Shown: in pieces, positions 16,689 to 26,269 of the stretch
Layout of the letters: every line of letters starts with the position of its first letter
Position numbering within the stretch: the first letter of the stretch is position 1
Assembly (NCBI RefSeq): GCF_000423585.1
Contig: NZ_KE384055.1
Coordinates: forward strand, 115,795 to 179,794
Direction of reading: 5' to 3'
Length of the DNA: 64,000 nt
Origin: Salinimicrobium xinjiangense DSM 19287
GTDB lineage: Bacteria; Bacteroidota; Bacteroidia; Flavobacteriales; Flavobacteriaceae
The notes under the pieces: model-generated
The model's database searches: none
The model's input: the letters and a program-made list of their open reading frames with translations, nothing else
Told to the model about the DNA's origin: nothing
Position numbers and translations under genes: made by a program

Positions 16689-19097
16689 TTACCAAAAAGC
16701 CGCTTTCCCCCTCATTTTCTTCCAGAAGCTTTCGCTTTCTTCACCGTAGGCATAGCCGTATTTGTTTCCGTAACCAAAGTTTGCTGCCTCCACATCATTA
16801 AGAACAAAGCTGATGTTTTTCAGCTTTCCGTCTTTTTTGGCGTCCAGGGCGAAGTTGAGTAGCTTCTTCTCAGTATAGCCGGCACGGGTGACGTAGAGGG
16901 TGATGTCTGCGTATTTGTTGATAAGGAAGGTATCTGTTACCAGCATACATGGGGCGGTATCTACAATAACATAATCATATTTTCCTTCCAGCTCTTTAAA
17001 GAAAGTAGCTGCTTTTTTGCGTCTCCAAAGTTCTGATGGGTTGGGAGGGATGGTACCTGATGCTAAAAGATGTACACTCTCATGAGCTTTTGAGGGGGTG
17101 ATTAGGTTGTTAAGATCCAGATTATCATTCACCAGATAATCGCTGACTCCCAAATAAGATCGTGCATCGGACTCATACCGCTGTAACTGCGGATTCCTTA
17201 GGTCGGCTCCTACCAGCAGTACTTTCTTACCTGAATATGCCAGGGTAAGTGCGGTATTAAAGGCTACAAAGGTTTTTCCTTCTCCTTTTACTGTAGAGGT
17301 AACGAAAATAGTATTGCCTTCAAACTTATCTCCTGCATTGACAAGCAGGTATTGTAAATTTGTGTGAAGGATTCGGAAGGATTCAGCCAGGACAGAACGG
17401 TCATTGTTTGCGATGAGATCACTTTCTTTTTTCGCAATTCTCGGTACTTCCCCCACAATAGGAATTTCTTTGGTCACATCTTCAATATCACTGCGATCCT
17501 TGATCTTATTGCTTAGAAGGTTTTTAAGGTAGATGTACATGAACGGAATCAGAACTCCTAAAATCAATGCAGCAAGAAGGATGATCTTTGGTTTTGGGGA
17601 AACTGGCTCATTGGAGCTGTAGGCGGCATCAACGATCTTTGCCTTTGGAGCTGTAACTGCAAGAGAAAGAGAGGTCTCTTCCCTCTTTTGAAGCAGGAAC
17701 AGATACAAAGCTTCTTTGATATTCTGCTGGCGCTCAATATTTCTAAATTGCTTTTCCTTGGAAGGAACGCGGGCGATCTGAGATTCGATCTTTGCCTCCT
17801 GGGCATCCAGATCTCTCTTCGCGATCTGCAGGGAAGTCTGTATGTTGGTGAGACTCTCCAAAACGTTAGCTTTGATCTGTTCTATCTGATTATTAAGATT
17901 TACAATTACTGGGTTGCTTGGAGTAGATCCTGCGAGGATGCGATCCCTTTCTAGTACCAGCTGGTTGTAGGACTGGATGATATTCACCACTCCCTGGTTC
18001 CCACCTTCTTCAAATCCCAAATTTGCAGGAAGTAATCCACCTTTGTCTGACTTGAGGTAATTGATCATGGTACGTGCCAGTTCCAGCTGGGTTTCTACAG
18101 CTAACTGCCGGTTGCGGAAATCGCTGGCATTTTCGATAAATACCTTAGACTCTGCTTCGATATCTGTAAGCTGATTCTCCTTTTTGAACTGCTCCTTGTT
18201 GGTTTCTACAGAATCCAGTTCTTCAGTAATTATGGCAAGACGGTCTTCAATGAATTCGGCCGTATTTTGAGATACGAGGTTCTTGTCTTCAATAGCTTCT
18301 CTGTTGTATTGATAGATAAGCTGATCCAGGATCTGCTGCGCTTTGTTTCTTACCGGGTCCTGCAGGCTAAGTTCAATAAGACTTGAATTTTTGTCAGTCA
18401 GATTCACCTGAACCTTCTGGCGATAATCGGCAGCGGCGGATTCAAGGGTGCTAAAAATTACTTTTACGGGGCCTTTTTCAGCAGCTTCAGAAAGATTTGT
18501 AATATTTGGAGTTACTGATATTTCGGCATAAGGCAGAGTAAGAGCTTCTCCAAAATTCATTTTCTTTCTAAAATCAGAATTTACCAATTCTATGATGTAC
18601 GTAGAATCTGATGTGATCTCGAAAAGAGCAGGTTCGATCTCATCTTCCTTGGCAAATTTTTCGAAACGCTTCTGGTCAAAGGCAAGCAACTGAAGGTTGA
18701 ACGGACGTTCAGCAAAAACTTCAGTTGGAGGCACAGTTTCTACGTAGAAATAGCGAATGTTTAGATTCAGTTCTCTTGCGACATTGGTCATAAGACGCTT
18801 TGACTTCAGAATGCCAATTTCATTTTCAATAGAAGCAGTACCCATTCCGCCCAAAAGTCCGAGGTCGGCAAAGGCAGCAAGTTCCGAAGAGCCGGCACCT
18901 TTCTTCTCATCTTTAATAATTATAGTGGCAACAGTATTATAAACAGGAGTAGAATAGCGCAGGTAGAGAAATGCGGCGGCAACGCAAACTACGACAACAA
19001 GGGCAAAAAGGGGCCAGCGGCGAAGATAGATTTCAAGCTGTTCCCTAAGATCTATTTCTTCTTCCTGTGGGCGGACGGGAGTAGGTTGTTGTGACAT
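16689..19097 (-). CDS. wzc: Polysaccharide co-polymerase and tyrosine autokinase (Wzc)
   Basis: This 802-residue protein combines an N-terminal Wzz domain and a C-terminal BY-kinase. Transmembrane helix 1 is at about 29-46, followed by a long periplasmic coiled-coil region (about 260-480) and transmembrane helix 2 at about 505-525. The kinase has Walker A TVKGEGKT (602-609), Walker A' LLVGADLRNPQ (627-637) and Walker B VIVDTAP (710-716). The C-terminus carries a tyrosine cluster (Y776, Y780, Y782, Y784) that such kinases autophosphorylate. It controls chain length and export of the capsule together with Wza, whose gene ends 2 bases before it. Confidence 0.95.
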   Translation of the reverse strand: MSQQPTPVRPQEEEIDLREQLEIYLRRWPLFALVVVVCVAAAFLYLRYSTPVYNTVATIIIKDEKKGAGSSELAAFADLGLLGGMGTASIENEIGILKSKRLMTNVARELNLNIRYFYVETVPPTEVFAERPFNLQLLAFDQKRFEKFAKEDEIEPALFEITSDSTYIIELVNSDFRKKMNFGEALTLPYAEISVTPNITNLSEAAEKGPVKVIFSTLESAAADYRQKVQVNLTDKNSSLIELSLQDPVRNKAQQILDQLIYQYNREAIEDKNLVSQNTAEFIEDRLAIITEELDSVETNKEQFKKENQLTDIEAESKVFIENASDFRNRQLAVETQLELARTMINYLKSDKGGLLPANLGFEEGGNQGVVNIIQSYNQLVLERDRILAGSTPSNPVIVNLNNQIEQIKANVLESLTNIQTSLQIAKRDLDAQEAKIESQIARVPSKEKQFRNIERQQNIKEALYLFLLQKREETSLSLAVTAPKAKIVDAAYSSNEPVSPKPKIILLAALILGVLIPFMYIYLKNLLSNKIKDRSDIEDVTKEIPIVGEVPRIAKKESDLIANNDRSVLAESFRILHTNLQYLLVNAGDKFEGNTIFVTSTVKGEGKTFVAFNTALTLAYSGKKVLLVGADLRNPQLQRYESDARSYLGVSDYLVNDNLDLNNLITPSKAHESVHLLASGTIPPNPSELWRRKKAATFFKELEGKYDYVIVDTAPCMLVTDTFLINKYADITLYVTRAGYTEKKLLNFALDAKKDGKLKNISFVLNDVEAANFGYGNKYGYAYGEESESFWKKMRGKAAFW

Positions 19098-19099
19098 GT

Positions 19100-19873
19100 T
19101 TAACGGAAAATTACAACGATTAATGAAATAAGCACAGAGGCGATGGAAATGTAGACGGAGGCATTACGGTTATAGCTGGCACCCTGTCTTTGAGCCTTGT
19201 TTGGCTCCACATAGATCACATCATTCTGTTGAAGATAATAGTAGGGGGAATTAATAAAATCACTGCTGGTGAGGTCGATATATTTATATTCTGTCTTCCC
19301 GCCGGTTTCACGCATAACCAGCACGTTATCCCTTTGGCCGTAGATAGAAAGATCTCCTGCGAGTCCGAGGGCTTTGGGGAGGCTGATCCTTTCGTCGGGA
19401 ACGGTAAAAGTGCCCGGACGAACCACTTCTCCTAACACTGTAACCTGGAAATTGACGATCTTGATATTGACAATAGGATTCTGCACGTAGACGGAAATTT
19501 CCTTCTTTAGTTTTTCCACCAGTTCCTGTCTTGTAAGGCCGGCAACACGAACAGTACCTAAGACCGGAAACTCGATATTGCCGTCGCTATCCACCAGGTA
19601 CGACTGCAATTCCATTCTACCATTTACACCGCCACCCGCAAGACTGGGTGCGGAAGTTAGGGGAAGATTGAAAGGCTGCACTGCTTCAATATTGGCTGCG
19701 GAAACTGTAATTGTGAGGAGATCATTTGGCTGAATTTCCAGATTCGATTTTGCCAGATCAACCTCTGTCTGTAATTCAGGCAGATCCTGAAAATAGGCTA
19801 TTTTTTTGCGGGAGACACAGGAAGTAGTAAGCAGCAGGGAAAGCATTAACAAGATGATAAATTTGTTCTTCAT
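19100..19873 (-). CDS. wza: Polysaccharide export lipoprotein (Wza-like)
   Basis: The 257-residue protein has a lipoprotein signal peptide with the lipobox TTSC (C19). Two regions of the export family follow: NDLLTITVSAANIEAVQPFN, the start of the Poly_export domain, and VTVLGEVVRPGTFTVP, the SLBB repeat. A hydrophobic segment (VYISIASVLISLIVVIF) at the extreme C-terminus should be the membrane-spanning helix of the outer-membrane channel. It is smaller than E. coli Wza (about 380), as is usual in this phylum. It is the first gene of a wza-wzc unit with its own strong promoter. Confidence 0.93.
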   Translation of the reverse strand: MKNKFIILLMLSLLLTTSCVSRKKIAYFQDLPELQTEVDLAKSNLEIQPNDLLTITVSAANIEAVQPFNLPLTSAPSLAGGGVNGRMELQSYLVDSDGNIEFPVLGTVRVAGLTRQELVEKLKKEISVYVQNPIVNIKIVNFQVTVLGEVVRPGTFTVPDERISLPKALGLAGDLSIYGQRDNVLVMRETGGKTEYKYIDLTSSDFINSPYYYLQQNDVIYVEPNKAQRQGASYNRNASVYISIASVLISLIVVIFR

Positions 19874-19894
19874 TAGGTTCTTTTAAAAGAGGGG

Positions 19895-19925
19895 CAAAGG
19901 TATGCTTTTAAGGTTTTATTAACAA
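19895..19925 (-). promoter_or_regulatory. Promoter of wza-wzc
   Basis: On the minus strand TTG (19925-19923) is followed after 20 bases by TACCTTTG (19902-19895), an exact match to the Bacteroidota -33/-7 arrangement. The start codon of wza is 22 bases downstream of the -7 box. This indicates that the export genes are transcribed separately from the long biosynthesis operon upstream. Confidence 0.75.
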
Positions 19926-20003
19926 GAGTGAGATAAAATGCCTGAGTTAGGGAAATTGAGGTTTTATAAATAGGTAAATGTATTATGCGATCCCATAAGT
20001 TTA

Positions 20004-21071
20004 TTACTTACTTCTTGCGCCTCTCAATAATATATTTTGAAGAGTAAGTAGAAAATATCTCAAGTCTGTCTTAAAGGGAGCCTTCTCATAAGCATCTAAA
20101 TATTTTAATTCAGAAACGATTATCTCCTCCAGGGTTTTTGGCATATCGGCATAAAAAGGTGGAAGGAGCCCAGGTTTTGTTTTCGTTCTCTTTTCCTGAA
20201 GTTCTTTAGTGTATAAATTAAAATATTGCTGACTTAAGGGTCTTACCCCAATTAATTTCATCTCTCCTTTGAAGAAGTTGATGAACATTGGAAGTTCATC
20301 GATCCAGAATTTGCGAAATATTCTACCCTCTTTTGAAATCCTAAAATCATCTTTAAATTTTCCACCTTCCTGTAACTCATTTTTTTCAAAAACATAATCC
20401 TGAAGATATTCTGAAAAGGGATACATTGTTCTTAGCTTATAGACCCGTATTAATTTACCATCTTTACCTACTCTGCGAAGTTTGATCAATGGACCATAAC
20501 TTGGATGTTTATCATAGGCCGGTTCTTTTACCTTCCGGACTGTAAAATATGTTTCCCCCTCAATTACGTTTTCTTCTGTTATCTCAAAGCCGCAAGAATA
20601 TAATCTGCCAAATGCTTCTGCTTTTGATAAAACTCTTCCTTTTCCCCGGGTAATACTAAAGTAGACCTTTTTAGAACCGGGAAATTTAGGGACGACTCTG
20701 TTAAATATTATGTCTCCTGAATGGACTAAATACTTGATTGGTTTTGAATGTGGATGTAACAACCTTAATTTCCTGAAGTTATATTCTTCAAAGCGACCGA
20801 TAAACTCTCCTCCAACTGATAATTTAGAATTAACCGTCTCGAGAAATTTATTTAGGTACCTAATATCATTGAGACGTTCGAGGTTAATGATCTTTTCCAG
20901 ATCTCCTTCAAGAGATGTTAGCGTTAGATGTGAAAAACTAGAAATTACCTGACAGGTTCTCTCCTTAACGGATGCTTCCACTACTTTTGTGTAGGCGGTT
21001 TTTCCGATTTTAACTTTAATGAAATCTTCTTTGCTTAAGTTTTGAGCATGGAGGAATTCTGTAATAATCAT
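20004..21071 (-). CDS. Initiating sugar transferase, flavobacterial form
   Basis: This 355-residue protein carries the catalytic part of bacterial phosphoglycosyl transferases in its second half. That part includes LRRVGKDGKLIRVYKLRTM (198-216), DDFRISKEGRIFRKFWIDELP with the Asp-Glu pair D258-E259, and LIGVRPLSQQYF. It should transfer a sugar phosphate to undecaprenyl phosphate, starting the repeat unit. The usual membrane re-entrant helix before RVGKDG is missing. The first ~180 residues (NLERLNDIRYLNKFLETVNSK, then GGEFIGRFEE) resemble a decayed methyltransferase domain. This layout is familiar from other flavobacteria. It is the last gene of the biosynthesis operon. Confidence 0.82.
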   Translation of the reverse strand: MIITEFLHAQNLSKEDFIKVKIGKTAYTKVVEASVKERTCQVISSFSHLTLTSLEGDLEKIINLERLNDIRYLNKFLETVNSKLSVGGEFIGRFEEYNFRKLRLLHPHSKPIKYLVHSGDIIFNRVVPKFPGSKKVYFSITRGKGRVLSKAEAFGRLYSCGFEITEENVIEGETYFTVRKVKEPAYDKHPSYGPLIKLRRVGKDGKLIRVYKLRTMYPFSEYLQDYVFEKNELQEGGKFKDDFRISKEGRIFRKFWIDELPMFINFFKGEMKLIGVRPLSQQYFNLYTKELQEKRTKTKPGLLPPFYADMPKTLEEIIVSELKYLDAYEKAPFKTDLRYFLLTLQNILLRGARSK

Positions 21072-21152
21072 AATTGTTTATTAATTGGTTGATAGGAAGT
21101 TGAGAACTATGATTACCCACAGTAGGGGAGGGCATATAAAATTACTTTTCAA

Positions 21153-22301
21153 CTAGGATGAAATGGAGGAATTCTTAATTAGTGTATCACAGATAAATTT
21201 GGCGGCATTACCATTTCCGAAAATGGGGGGGAATTTATGTTTGGCAGTTGATAAAACGTCGTAAGCTTTTTTCATTCCTTCTGGATCTGCATCTACTAAA
21301 ACAGCCGTTCCAGCTTCAACTATTTCCACCCATTCAGTTTCTTTTCTTAAGACTATACAAGGTTTAGAAAAGAAATAAGCCTCTTTTTGAACTCCTCCTG
21401 AATCCGTAATAATTAAATCAGCATTTTTTTCAAGTTGAATCATGTCAAGGAAAGACACAGGGTCGACTATTTCAAGAAAAGGAGATTGGTGAATTCTCAG
21501 TACTAAATCAGTATAAAGTGAGTCGAGTCTATTTTTCGTTCGAGGATGGAGTGGCAACACCATCATTTTTTTAGAATTTTCAGCAATTTCCAAAAGTCCT
21601 TCAAAAATGTTCGAAAGTCTCTCTACATCATCAGTATTGTTATTGCGATGGATCGTAACTAAATTGAAATTTTTCTCATAAAGTTCTAAATCTTTTGAAA
21701 TGGTAGATTTAACTTCTGAAATTGCCGAGAAATACAAAGAATTGTCATACATAACATCTCCACAATGAAAAATGCCGGGATTATCCATAGTGTATTTTCC
21801 CTTGTTAACAGAAAAACCTTCTTTTTTCAAATTTTGGAAGCCAGTGCTGGTAGGGGAAAAGAGGAATGTAGAAGCATGGTCGCACATAATTCTATTGATC
21901 TCTTCAGGCATGGATTTATTAAAGGATCTTAGACCCGCTTCAATATGAACTATGGGAATATGAATCTTGGAGGCGGCAATTGCACCTGCCAACGTTGAAT
22001 TCGTGTCACCATATAATACTAGGTAATTAGGTTTTTCTTCAATTAATATATCTTCAATTCCTTTTATCATAGTAGCCGTTTGTGCACCATGAGCGCCAGA
22101 CCCCACATTCAAATTATAGTTCGCTTTTGGTATTTCTAACTCCTTAAAGAAAACTTCTGACATATTTTCGTCGTAATGTTGACCGGTGTGGATAATAATT
22201 TCTTCGATTTTATGTGCAAATGACTTACGAATTGTCCTGCTGAGAGCAGCCGCTTTAATAATTTGAGGGCGAGCACCAACAACAGTAATAATCTTTAACA
22301 T
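21153..22301 (-). CDS. wbpI: UDP-2,3-diacetamido-2,3-dideoxyglucuronate 2-epimerase
   Basis: This 382-residue protein belongs to the non-hydrolysing UDP-GlcNAc 2-epimerase superfamily. Motifs are VGARPQIIKA (8-17), HTGQHYDENMSEVFF (38-52), YGDTNSTLAGA with D99, HIEAGLRSFN with E121, and TDSGGVQKEAYFF. The HTGQHYDxxMS and GDTNST forms, and the long GxxWVE region, match WbpI of Pseudomonas better than WecB. It would convert UDP-GlcNAc(3NAc)A to UDP-ManNAc(3NAc)A. The wbpA, wbpB, wbpE and wbpD genes in the same operon make its substrate. It overlaps the preceding gene by 7 bases. A plain UDP-GlcNAc 2-epimerase is the alternative. Confidence 0.82.
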   Translation of the reverse strand: MLKIITVVGARPQIIKAAALSRTIRKSFAHKIEEIIIHTGQHYDENMSEVFFKELEIPKANYNLNVGSGAHGAQTATMIKGIEDILIEEKPNYLVLYGDTNSTLAGAIAASKIHIPIVHIEAGLRSFNKSMPEEINRIMCDHASTFLFSPTSTGFQNLKKEGFSVNKGKYTMDNPGIFHCGDVMYDNSLYFSAISEVKSTISKDLELYEKNFNLVTIHRNNNTDDVERLSNIFEGLLEIAENSKKMMVLPLHPRTKNRLDSLYTDLVLRIHQSPFLEIVDPVSFLDMIQLEKNADLIITDSGGVQKEAYFFSKPCIVLRKETEWVEIVEAGTAVLVDADPEGMKKAYDVLSTAKHKFPPIFGNGNAAKFICDTLIKNSSISS

Positions 22302-23395
22302 ATAAATTTATTTTGGTAATCAGGATTTACAGTAATTATCGATTTGCTTTTAGGATAATTTGTAATGAACCAGGTCAGAAAAGCTGTAACATCAATTTTT
22401 TCCCTTAGCAAAATTTGCCTTCTTTTTTGAAAAATTTCTCTTAGTTTGTTCTCCTGTAGTAGAGTAGAGAGCTTTGTGAGCACATCAATTTCTCGTCCTA
22501 CTTTAAATCCAAATGTCAATTGATATTTATTTTCCAATTCTTCAAGAACAGAGATTCTACCGGCAAAATCACTATACCTAATGGAGGGTATTCCGAGTAC
22601 TGCAGCCTCTACACTCATGCTTTGACTATCACAGAACAGAAGGGAAGAATGGGCAAGGATGTGATGCATATCTGAAGGATCGACTTGAAGTAAATATTTC
22701 TCAAATTGACCACTCAATTTTCCTTCGGCAGAGATGATAGGTTGGTAGCCGTTTGCTTCTATAGAGGTAATAGTTTTTTTTAAAAAACCATTGTTTATTC
22801 CCTTTACGCCAAAATCATGATGTGCTGTCAATTTGGCCAATCGTATGACAACATATTTTTCAGGTAAGTTATATTTAGCCTTGATTGAACTCTCTGGAGT
22901 AAAGACATTTGGATGCAAATATCCGAGTTTCATATATCCTTTATATCCAATTTTTTTATTTTTCCATTTTCCTACCTCGCAAGGAATGGGACATAAGATG
23001 GTATTCGTAAAAGGATAGGTTAGGTCACCTAAAGTTTTAATAACCTCATAGTCATCTTCTGTAATGGATATACAGGAAATTCCAAGAAGTTTCCCCACTT
23101 GGGCAATTGAGGCATCTGTCCCAACCATAAGATCGGGTTTCTCTTTAATTAGAATAGGCAGAATTTTAAAATTTCTCTTTAGCAGGCTTAGCCCAATCAT
23201 CAATTTACTTTTTCCTCGTTCAGTAGGTAAAATATTTTTATATGGGAGATCATCTGCTATGAGCAAATTCTCCAATACATCCTTTGTCTTGATTAAAATT
23301 ATAACATCGTAACCAGGTTTTTGCAATAGCCGACTAATTGTGGCACGAGCGAATAAATATTGAGCCGGATGTCCAAAGTAGAAAAGTATTTTCAT
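22295..23395 (-). CDS. DUF354-like putative glycosyltransferase
   Basis: This 366-residue soluble protein begins MKILFYFGHPAQYLFAR and has two Rossmann-like halves: VGTDASIAQVGKLLG in the first and LAHSSLLFCDSQSMSVEAAVLGIPSIR in the second. The latter resembles the donor-binding loop of GT-B enzymes. It matches DUF354 proteins commonly found in polysaccharide clusters, which are thought to be glycosyltransferases related to the epimerase/MurG fold. It is likely to add one of the repeat-unit sugars. The gene overlaps wbpI by 7 bases, so the two are translationally coupled. Confidence 0.72.
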   Translation of the reverse strand: MKILFYFGHPAQYLFARATISRLLQKPGYDVIILIKTKDVLENLLIADDLPYKNILPTERGKSKLMIGLSLLKRNFKILPILIKEKPDLMVGTDASIAQVGKLLGISCISITEDDYEVIKTLGDLTYPFTNTILCPIPCEVGKWKNKKIGYKGYMKLGYLHPNVFTPESSIKAKYNLPEKYVVIRLAKLTAHHDFGVKGINNGFLKKTITSIEANGYQPIISAEGKLSGQFEKYLLQVDPSDMHHILAHSSLLFCDSQSMSVEAAVLGIPSIRYSDFAGRISVLEELENKYQLTFGFKVGREIDVLTKLSTLLQENKLREIFQKRRQILLREKIDVTAFLTWFITNYPKSKSIITVNPDYQNKFIC

Positions 23396-23440
23396 TTCTA
23401 TTTTTTTTTGAGATGATAAAGAATAAGATGCAGAACAGGC

Positions 23441-25294
23441 TCAATCGATGTATTTCCTGAACCACAGTTCCAGGTGAATCCATTTCCACAATTCTTTAGC
23501 AAGGTTTTTTTCTCTATTCAAATGTTCCTTAAACATTTGCTGAGTCCTATTCACATTAAAAATATTCCGTGATTTAAAACTATCGCTCTTCAGTATATCC
23601 CAAATTTTTTCTTCCCATTCTTTTGACCTGAACCATTCATCTTGAGGTGTGGAGTACCCTTCTTTGTCGACACGCATTCTTATTTCTTCTGGAACAACAC
23701 CTTTCATTGATTCCCGAAGTAAATTTTTAGTCATTCCATTTTTTATTATTTCCTTTGAATTTGTCGCTAGAGTTCTTTCTACCAAACGGTAATCTAGAAA
23801 AGGTACTCTTGCTTCTAAGGAAAAATGCATAGAGTTACGATCTTCCCACTTTAATAAATGTTCTAGCTTGTACTCAAAATGATTCACCAAGGCCTCTTGT
23901 AGACTATTAGAAGCGTATAAATAATCTGAGATTATATTTGTCTTATTATGTCTCTTCGCAAATTCTGAGGTGATGTAGCCAAGTTCACTAACTTTTAATT
24001 TTGTACGTGTCGTTTTTGGTAATAAAAAGAATAAAAAAGTTTTTAGACCGAAAGTACTTTTATGTATCTTTAAATAAGAATAAATCTCTCTGTTTAAAGA
24101 GGTGAATTTGCCCTGTTTAAGTAAATCCTTAAAATAAAAGCCGAAGAAATAATGATATCCTGCAAGTTGTTCATCTGCTCCTTGTCCATCTAAAGTAACG
24201 ACCACATTTTTAGAAGCTAGTTCCATGATCTTATATTGAGCGTATGGCGAAGTTGTTGGAACGGGCTCCGCATGACAGCTAATGAACTCATCTAAATCAT
24301 CTAAGAGAGATTCTGCAGATGGAGTTGTATAATGTCTACGCCCGGGTTTATCGTCATAAAGCTTCATGAATTTTGATTCATCACCAGAAAAAGATTTATC
24401 ATAGACGGCTGAAAAAGTATTCAAATCATTTTTTTTAAAAGTGTCTATGACAACTGAAGTAATTGCGGAGGAGTCCAATCCGCCACTAAAGCTAACACCC
24501 ACTGGTACGTCGCTCCTTAATCGCAGGTCTATAGCCGACTCAAAGGCTTGTTTATAGTCATCAGGAGAGCAAAAGGGCCTGGCATTTTTCACCCTGCTGT
24601 TTATGTTATACCATTTATTGATATAGATAGACAAGTTGCGCTTCTTTTTCTTCAAATCAAGTTTTATAGAATGACCGTGCATCAATTTGTTTACTTCCGA
24701 AAAAAAAGTTTTTTCAGAATGTTCTGTTTTATTATACACCAGAAAGTCGAATACTACATCATAATTAGGAGTAGGTTTTTTTTTCAAAATTTCCAAAATA
24801 GGAGGAATTTCGGAAGCAAAAATTAAATTATTTTCTGTAAGGCTGTAGTAAAAAGGCTTAATTCCGAACCTGTCGCGTGCGAAGAAAATAGTTTCTTCAA
24901 AAGTGTCGTAGATTGCAAAAGCCCACATCCCGTTCAACCTATGCAGTACACTTTCTCCCCAATGCAGGTATGCATTGAACAGTACTTCGGTATCTGTTTC
25001 TGTTTTAAAAAAATAACCTTCCTTTTTTAGTTCATCCTTTAATTCTATATAATTAAAGATTTCTCCATTAAAAACCATAATAAATCTTCCGTCTGTACTT
25101 TTAAAAGGTTGATGTCCTGCAGGGGAAAGGTCAATGATGCTTAGTCGAACAAATCCCAAGCCCACATTATTATTTATAAATGTACCTTCGTCATCAGGAC
25201 CTCGGTGTTTCATAACCGCCATCATTCCTTTAATGTCGCTTTCTTTTACAATTTTATTTTTATCAATATTTATTACACCGCAAATTCCGCACAT
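23441..25294 (-). CDS. Glutamine-dependent asparagine synthase family protein, possible sugar amidotransferase
   Basis: The 617-residue protein begins MCGICGV with Cys2 as the glutaminase nucleophile, and has RHRGPDDEG-like and FNGEIFNY motifs in the class II amidotransferase domain. The synthetase domain has the PP-loop SGGLDSS (270-276), so both active sites look intact. The family includes AsnB and capsule-cluster members such as WbpS of Pseudomonas O6, which amidates a uronic acid. Its position inside an operon making a diacetamido uronic acid favours carboxamide formation on the polysaccharide. Ordinary asparagine synthesis cannot be excluded. Confidence 0.85.
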   Translation of the reverse strand: MCGICGVINIDKNKIVKESDIKGMMAVMKHRGPDDEGTFINNNVGLGFVRLSIIDLSPAGHQPFKSTDGRFIMVFNGEIFNYIELKDELKKEGYFFKTETDTEVLFNAYLHWGESVLHRLNGMWAFAIYDTFEETIFFARDRFGIKPFYYSLTENNLIFASEIPPILEILKKKPTPNYDVVFDFLVYNKTEHSEKTFFSEVNKLMHGHSIKLDLKKKKRNLSIYINKWYNINSRVKNARPFCSPDDYKQAFESAIDLRLRSDVPVGVSFSGGLDSSAITSVVIDTFKKNDLNTFSAVYDKSFSGDESKFMKLYDDKPGRRHYTTPSAESLLDDLDEFISCHAEPVPTTSPYAQYKIMELASKNVVVTLDGQGADEQLAGYHYFFGFYFKDLLKQGKFTSLNREIYSYLKIHKSTFGLKTFLFFLLPKTTRTKLKVSELGYITSEFAKRHNKTNIISDYLYASNSLQEALVNHFEYKLEHLLKWEDRNSMHFSLEARVPFLDYRLVERTLATNSKEIIKNGMTKNLLRESMKGVVPEEIRMRVDKEGYSTPQDEWFRSKEWEEKIWDILKSDSFKSRNIFNVNRTQQMFKEHLNREKNLAKELWKWIHLELWFRKYID

Positions 25295-25300
25295 GGATTC

Positions 25301-26269
25301 TTATATATTATGGTAAATTTTTATAATTTTTTCTGCAACCGATTGTGAATCTAATTTCAGATCCAAAATTCGTTTTCTTCCTTGAGTACGGCCTTTAATT
25401 TTAGAAAAGAGAAGGGCTGCTTTAATTTTTTCGGAATACTCTTTGGGGTCAAAAGAGCTAATAAAACAACCTTCTGTATCCTGCATAACCCAATTAACGT
25501 CTCCCACTTTGGTTGAGACTATTGGACAATTACAGGCCATGGCTTCTTTTATTACATTTGGAGATCCTTCATGGAAGGAGGAAAGAAGAAGGACATCAGC
25601 AGCATTATAAAGCTTTACAAGTTTGTCCTGAGATATTCCCACTAGGGGGATAATTTCAATCTTGTTATTCTCGAGCAAGGAAATTGATTTTCTAGCCAAA
25701 TCGAAATTCTTTTCTGGGCGAGAAGGATCTGAAGCAAATAGAAGTACCTTTTTGTCGTGAGAAATTTCAAGTTCTTGTCTTGCTGAGAATTTATCCAGAG
25801 GCCTGAAACATTTCAGATCTACTCCATTGGGTATTATGACTGTTTTCTCTGGTCTTTTGATCTTCAAAAACATTTCTTCCGATTTCACGATACACTGGTC
25901 ATAGAATGTTCCCGCCAGAAAGGAATTTAGAAGAGATAAATAACGGCTAATGACGGTCACCTTTCCACTTGAAGAATTGGAGCCACAAATATCATCACCC
26001 ATAAAAGATATTACTACTTTTTCCTTTCGCACAGACAAAAGAGCAATAATACCAGTTAGTCCGTAATGTGCATGGACCACATCATACTCTGATGTTTTCA
26101 AGGAACGTCGTACAGCAAACATATTTTTCATATATCCCTTTAAGCCTTTCCCCCTTATGGAAAAATAGACAATTTCAGGACCTAATTTAGATATTGATTC
26201 TCCCTGGCGAAGAAAAATGGGAGAAATTCCCTTATCGGAATTTCCACTACTTAAAAAAAGAATTCTCAT
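25301..26269 (-). CDS. Family 4 glycosyltransferase
   Basis: This 322-residue GT-B protein has the N-terminal FLSSGNSDKGISPIF segment, VVHAHYGLTG, the middle IPNGVDLKCFRP hinge, and the donor-site motif SFHEGSPNVIKEAMACNCPIV with its two glutamates seven residues apart. It should add a sugar to the lipid-linked repeat unit with retention of configuration. It lies 6 bases upstream of the asnB-like gene and overlaps the CapK-like gene by 4 bases. Donor and acceptor cannot be told from the sequence. Confidence 0.88.
   Translation of the reverse strand: MRILFLSSGNSDKGISPIFLRQGESISKLGPEIVYFSIRGKGLKGYMKNMFAVRRSLKTSEYDVVHAHYGLTGIIALLSVRKEKVVISFMGDDICGSNSSSGKVTVISRYLSLLNSFLAGTFYDQCIVKSEEMFLKIKRPEKTVIIPNGVDLKCFRPLDKFSARQELEISHDKKVLLFASDPSRPEKNFDLARKSISLLENNKIEIIPLVGISQDKLVKLYNAADVLLLSSFHEGSPNVIKEAMACNCPIVSTKVGDVNWVMQDTEGCFISSFDPKEYSEKIKAALLFSKIKGRTQGRKRILDLKLDSQSVAEKIIKIYHNI

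Noticed and set aside
23441-25294. Plain asnB label
   Set aside because: The fold and active sites fit, but the operon context makes a polysaccharide amidotransferase as likely, so no gene symbol was given.
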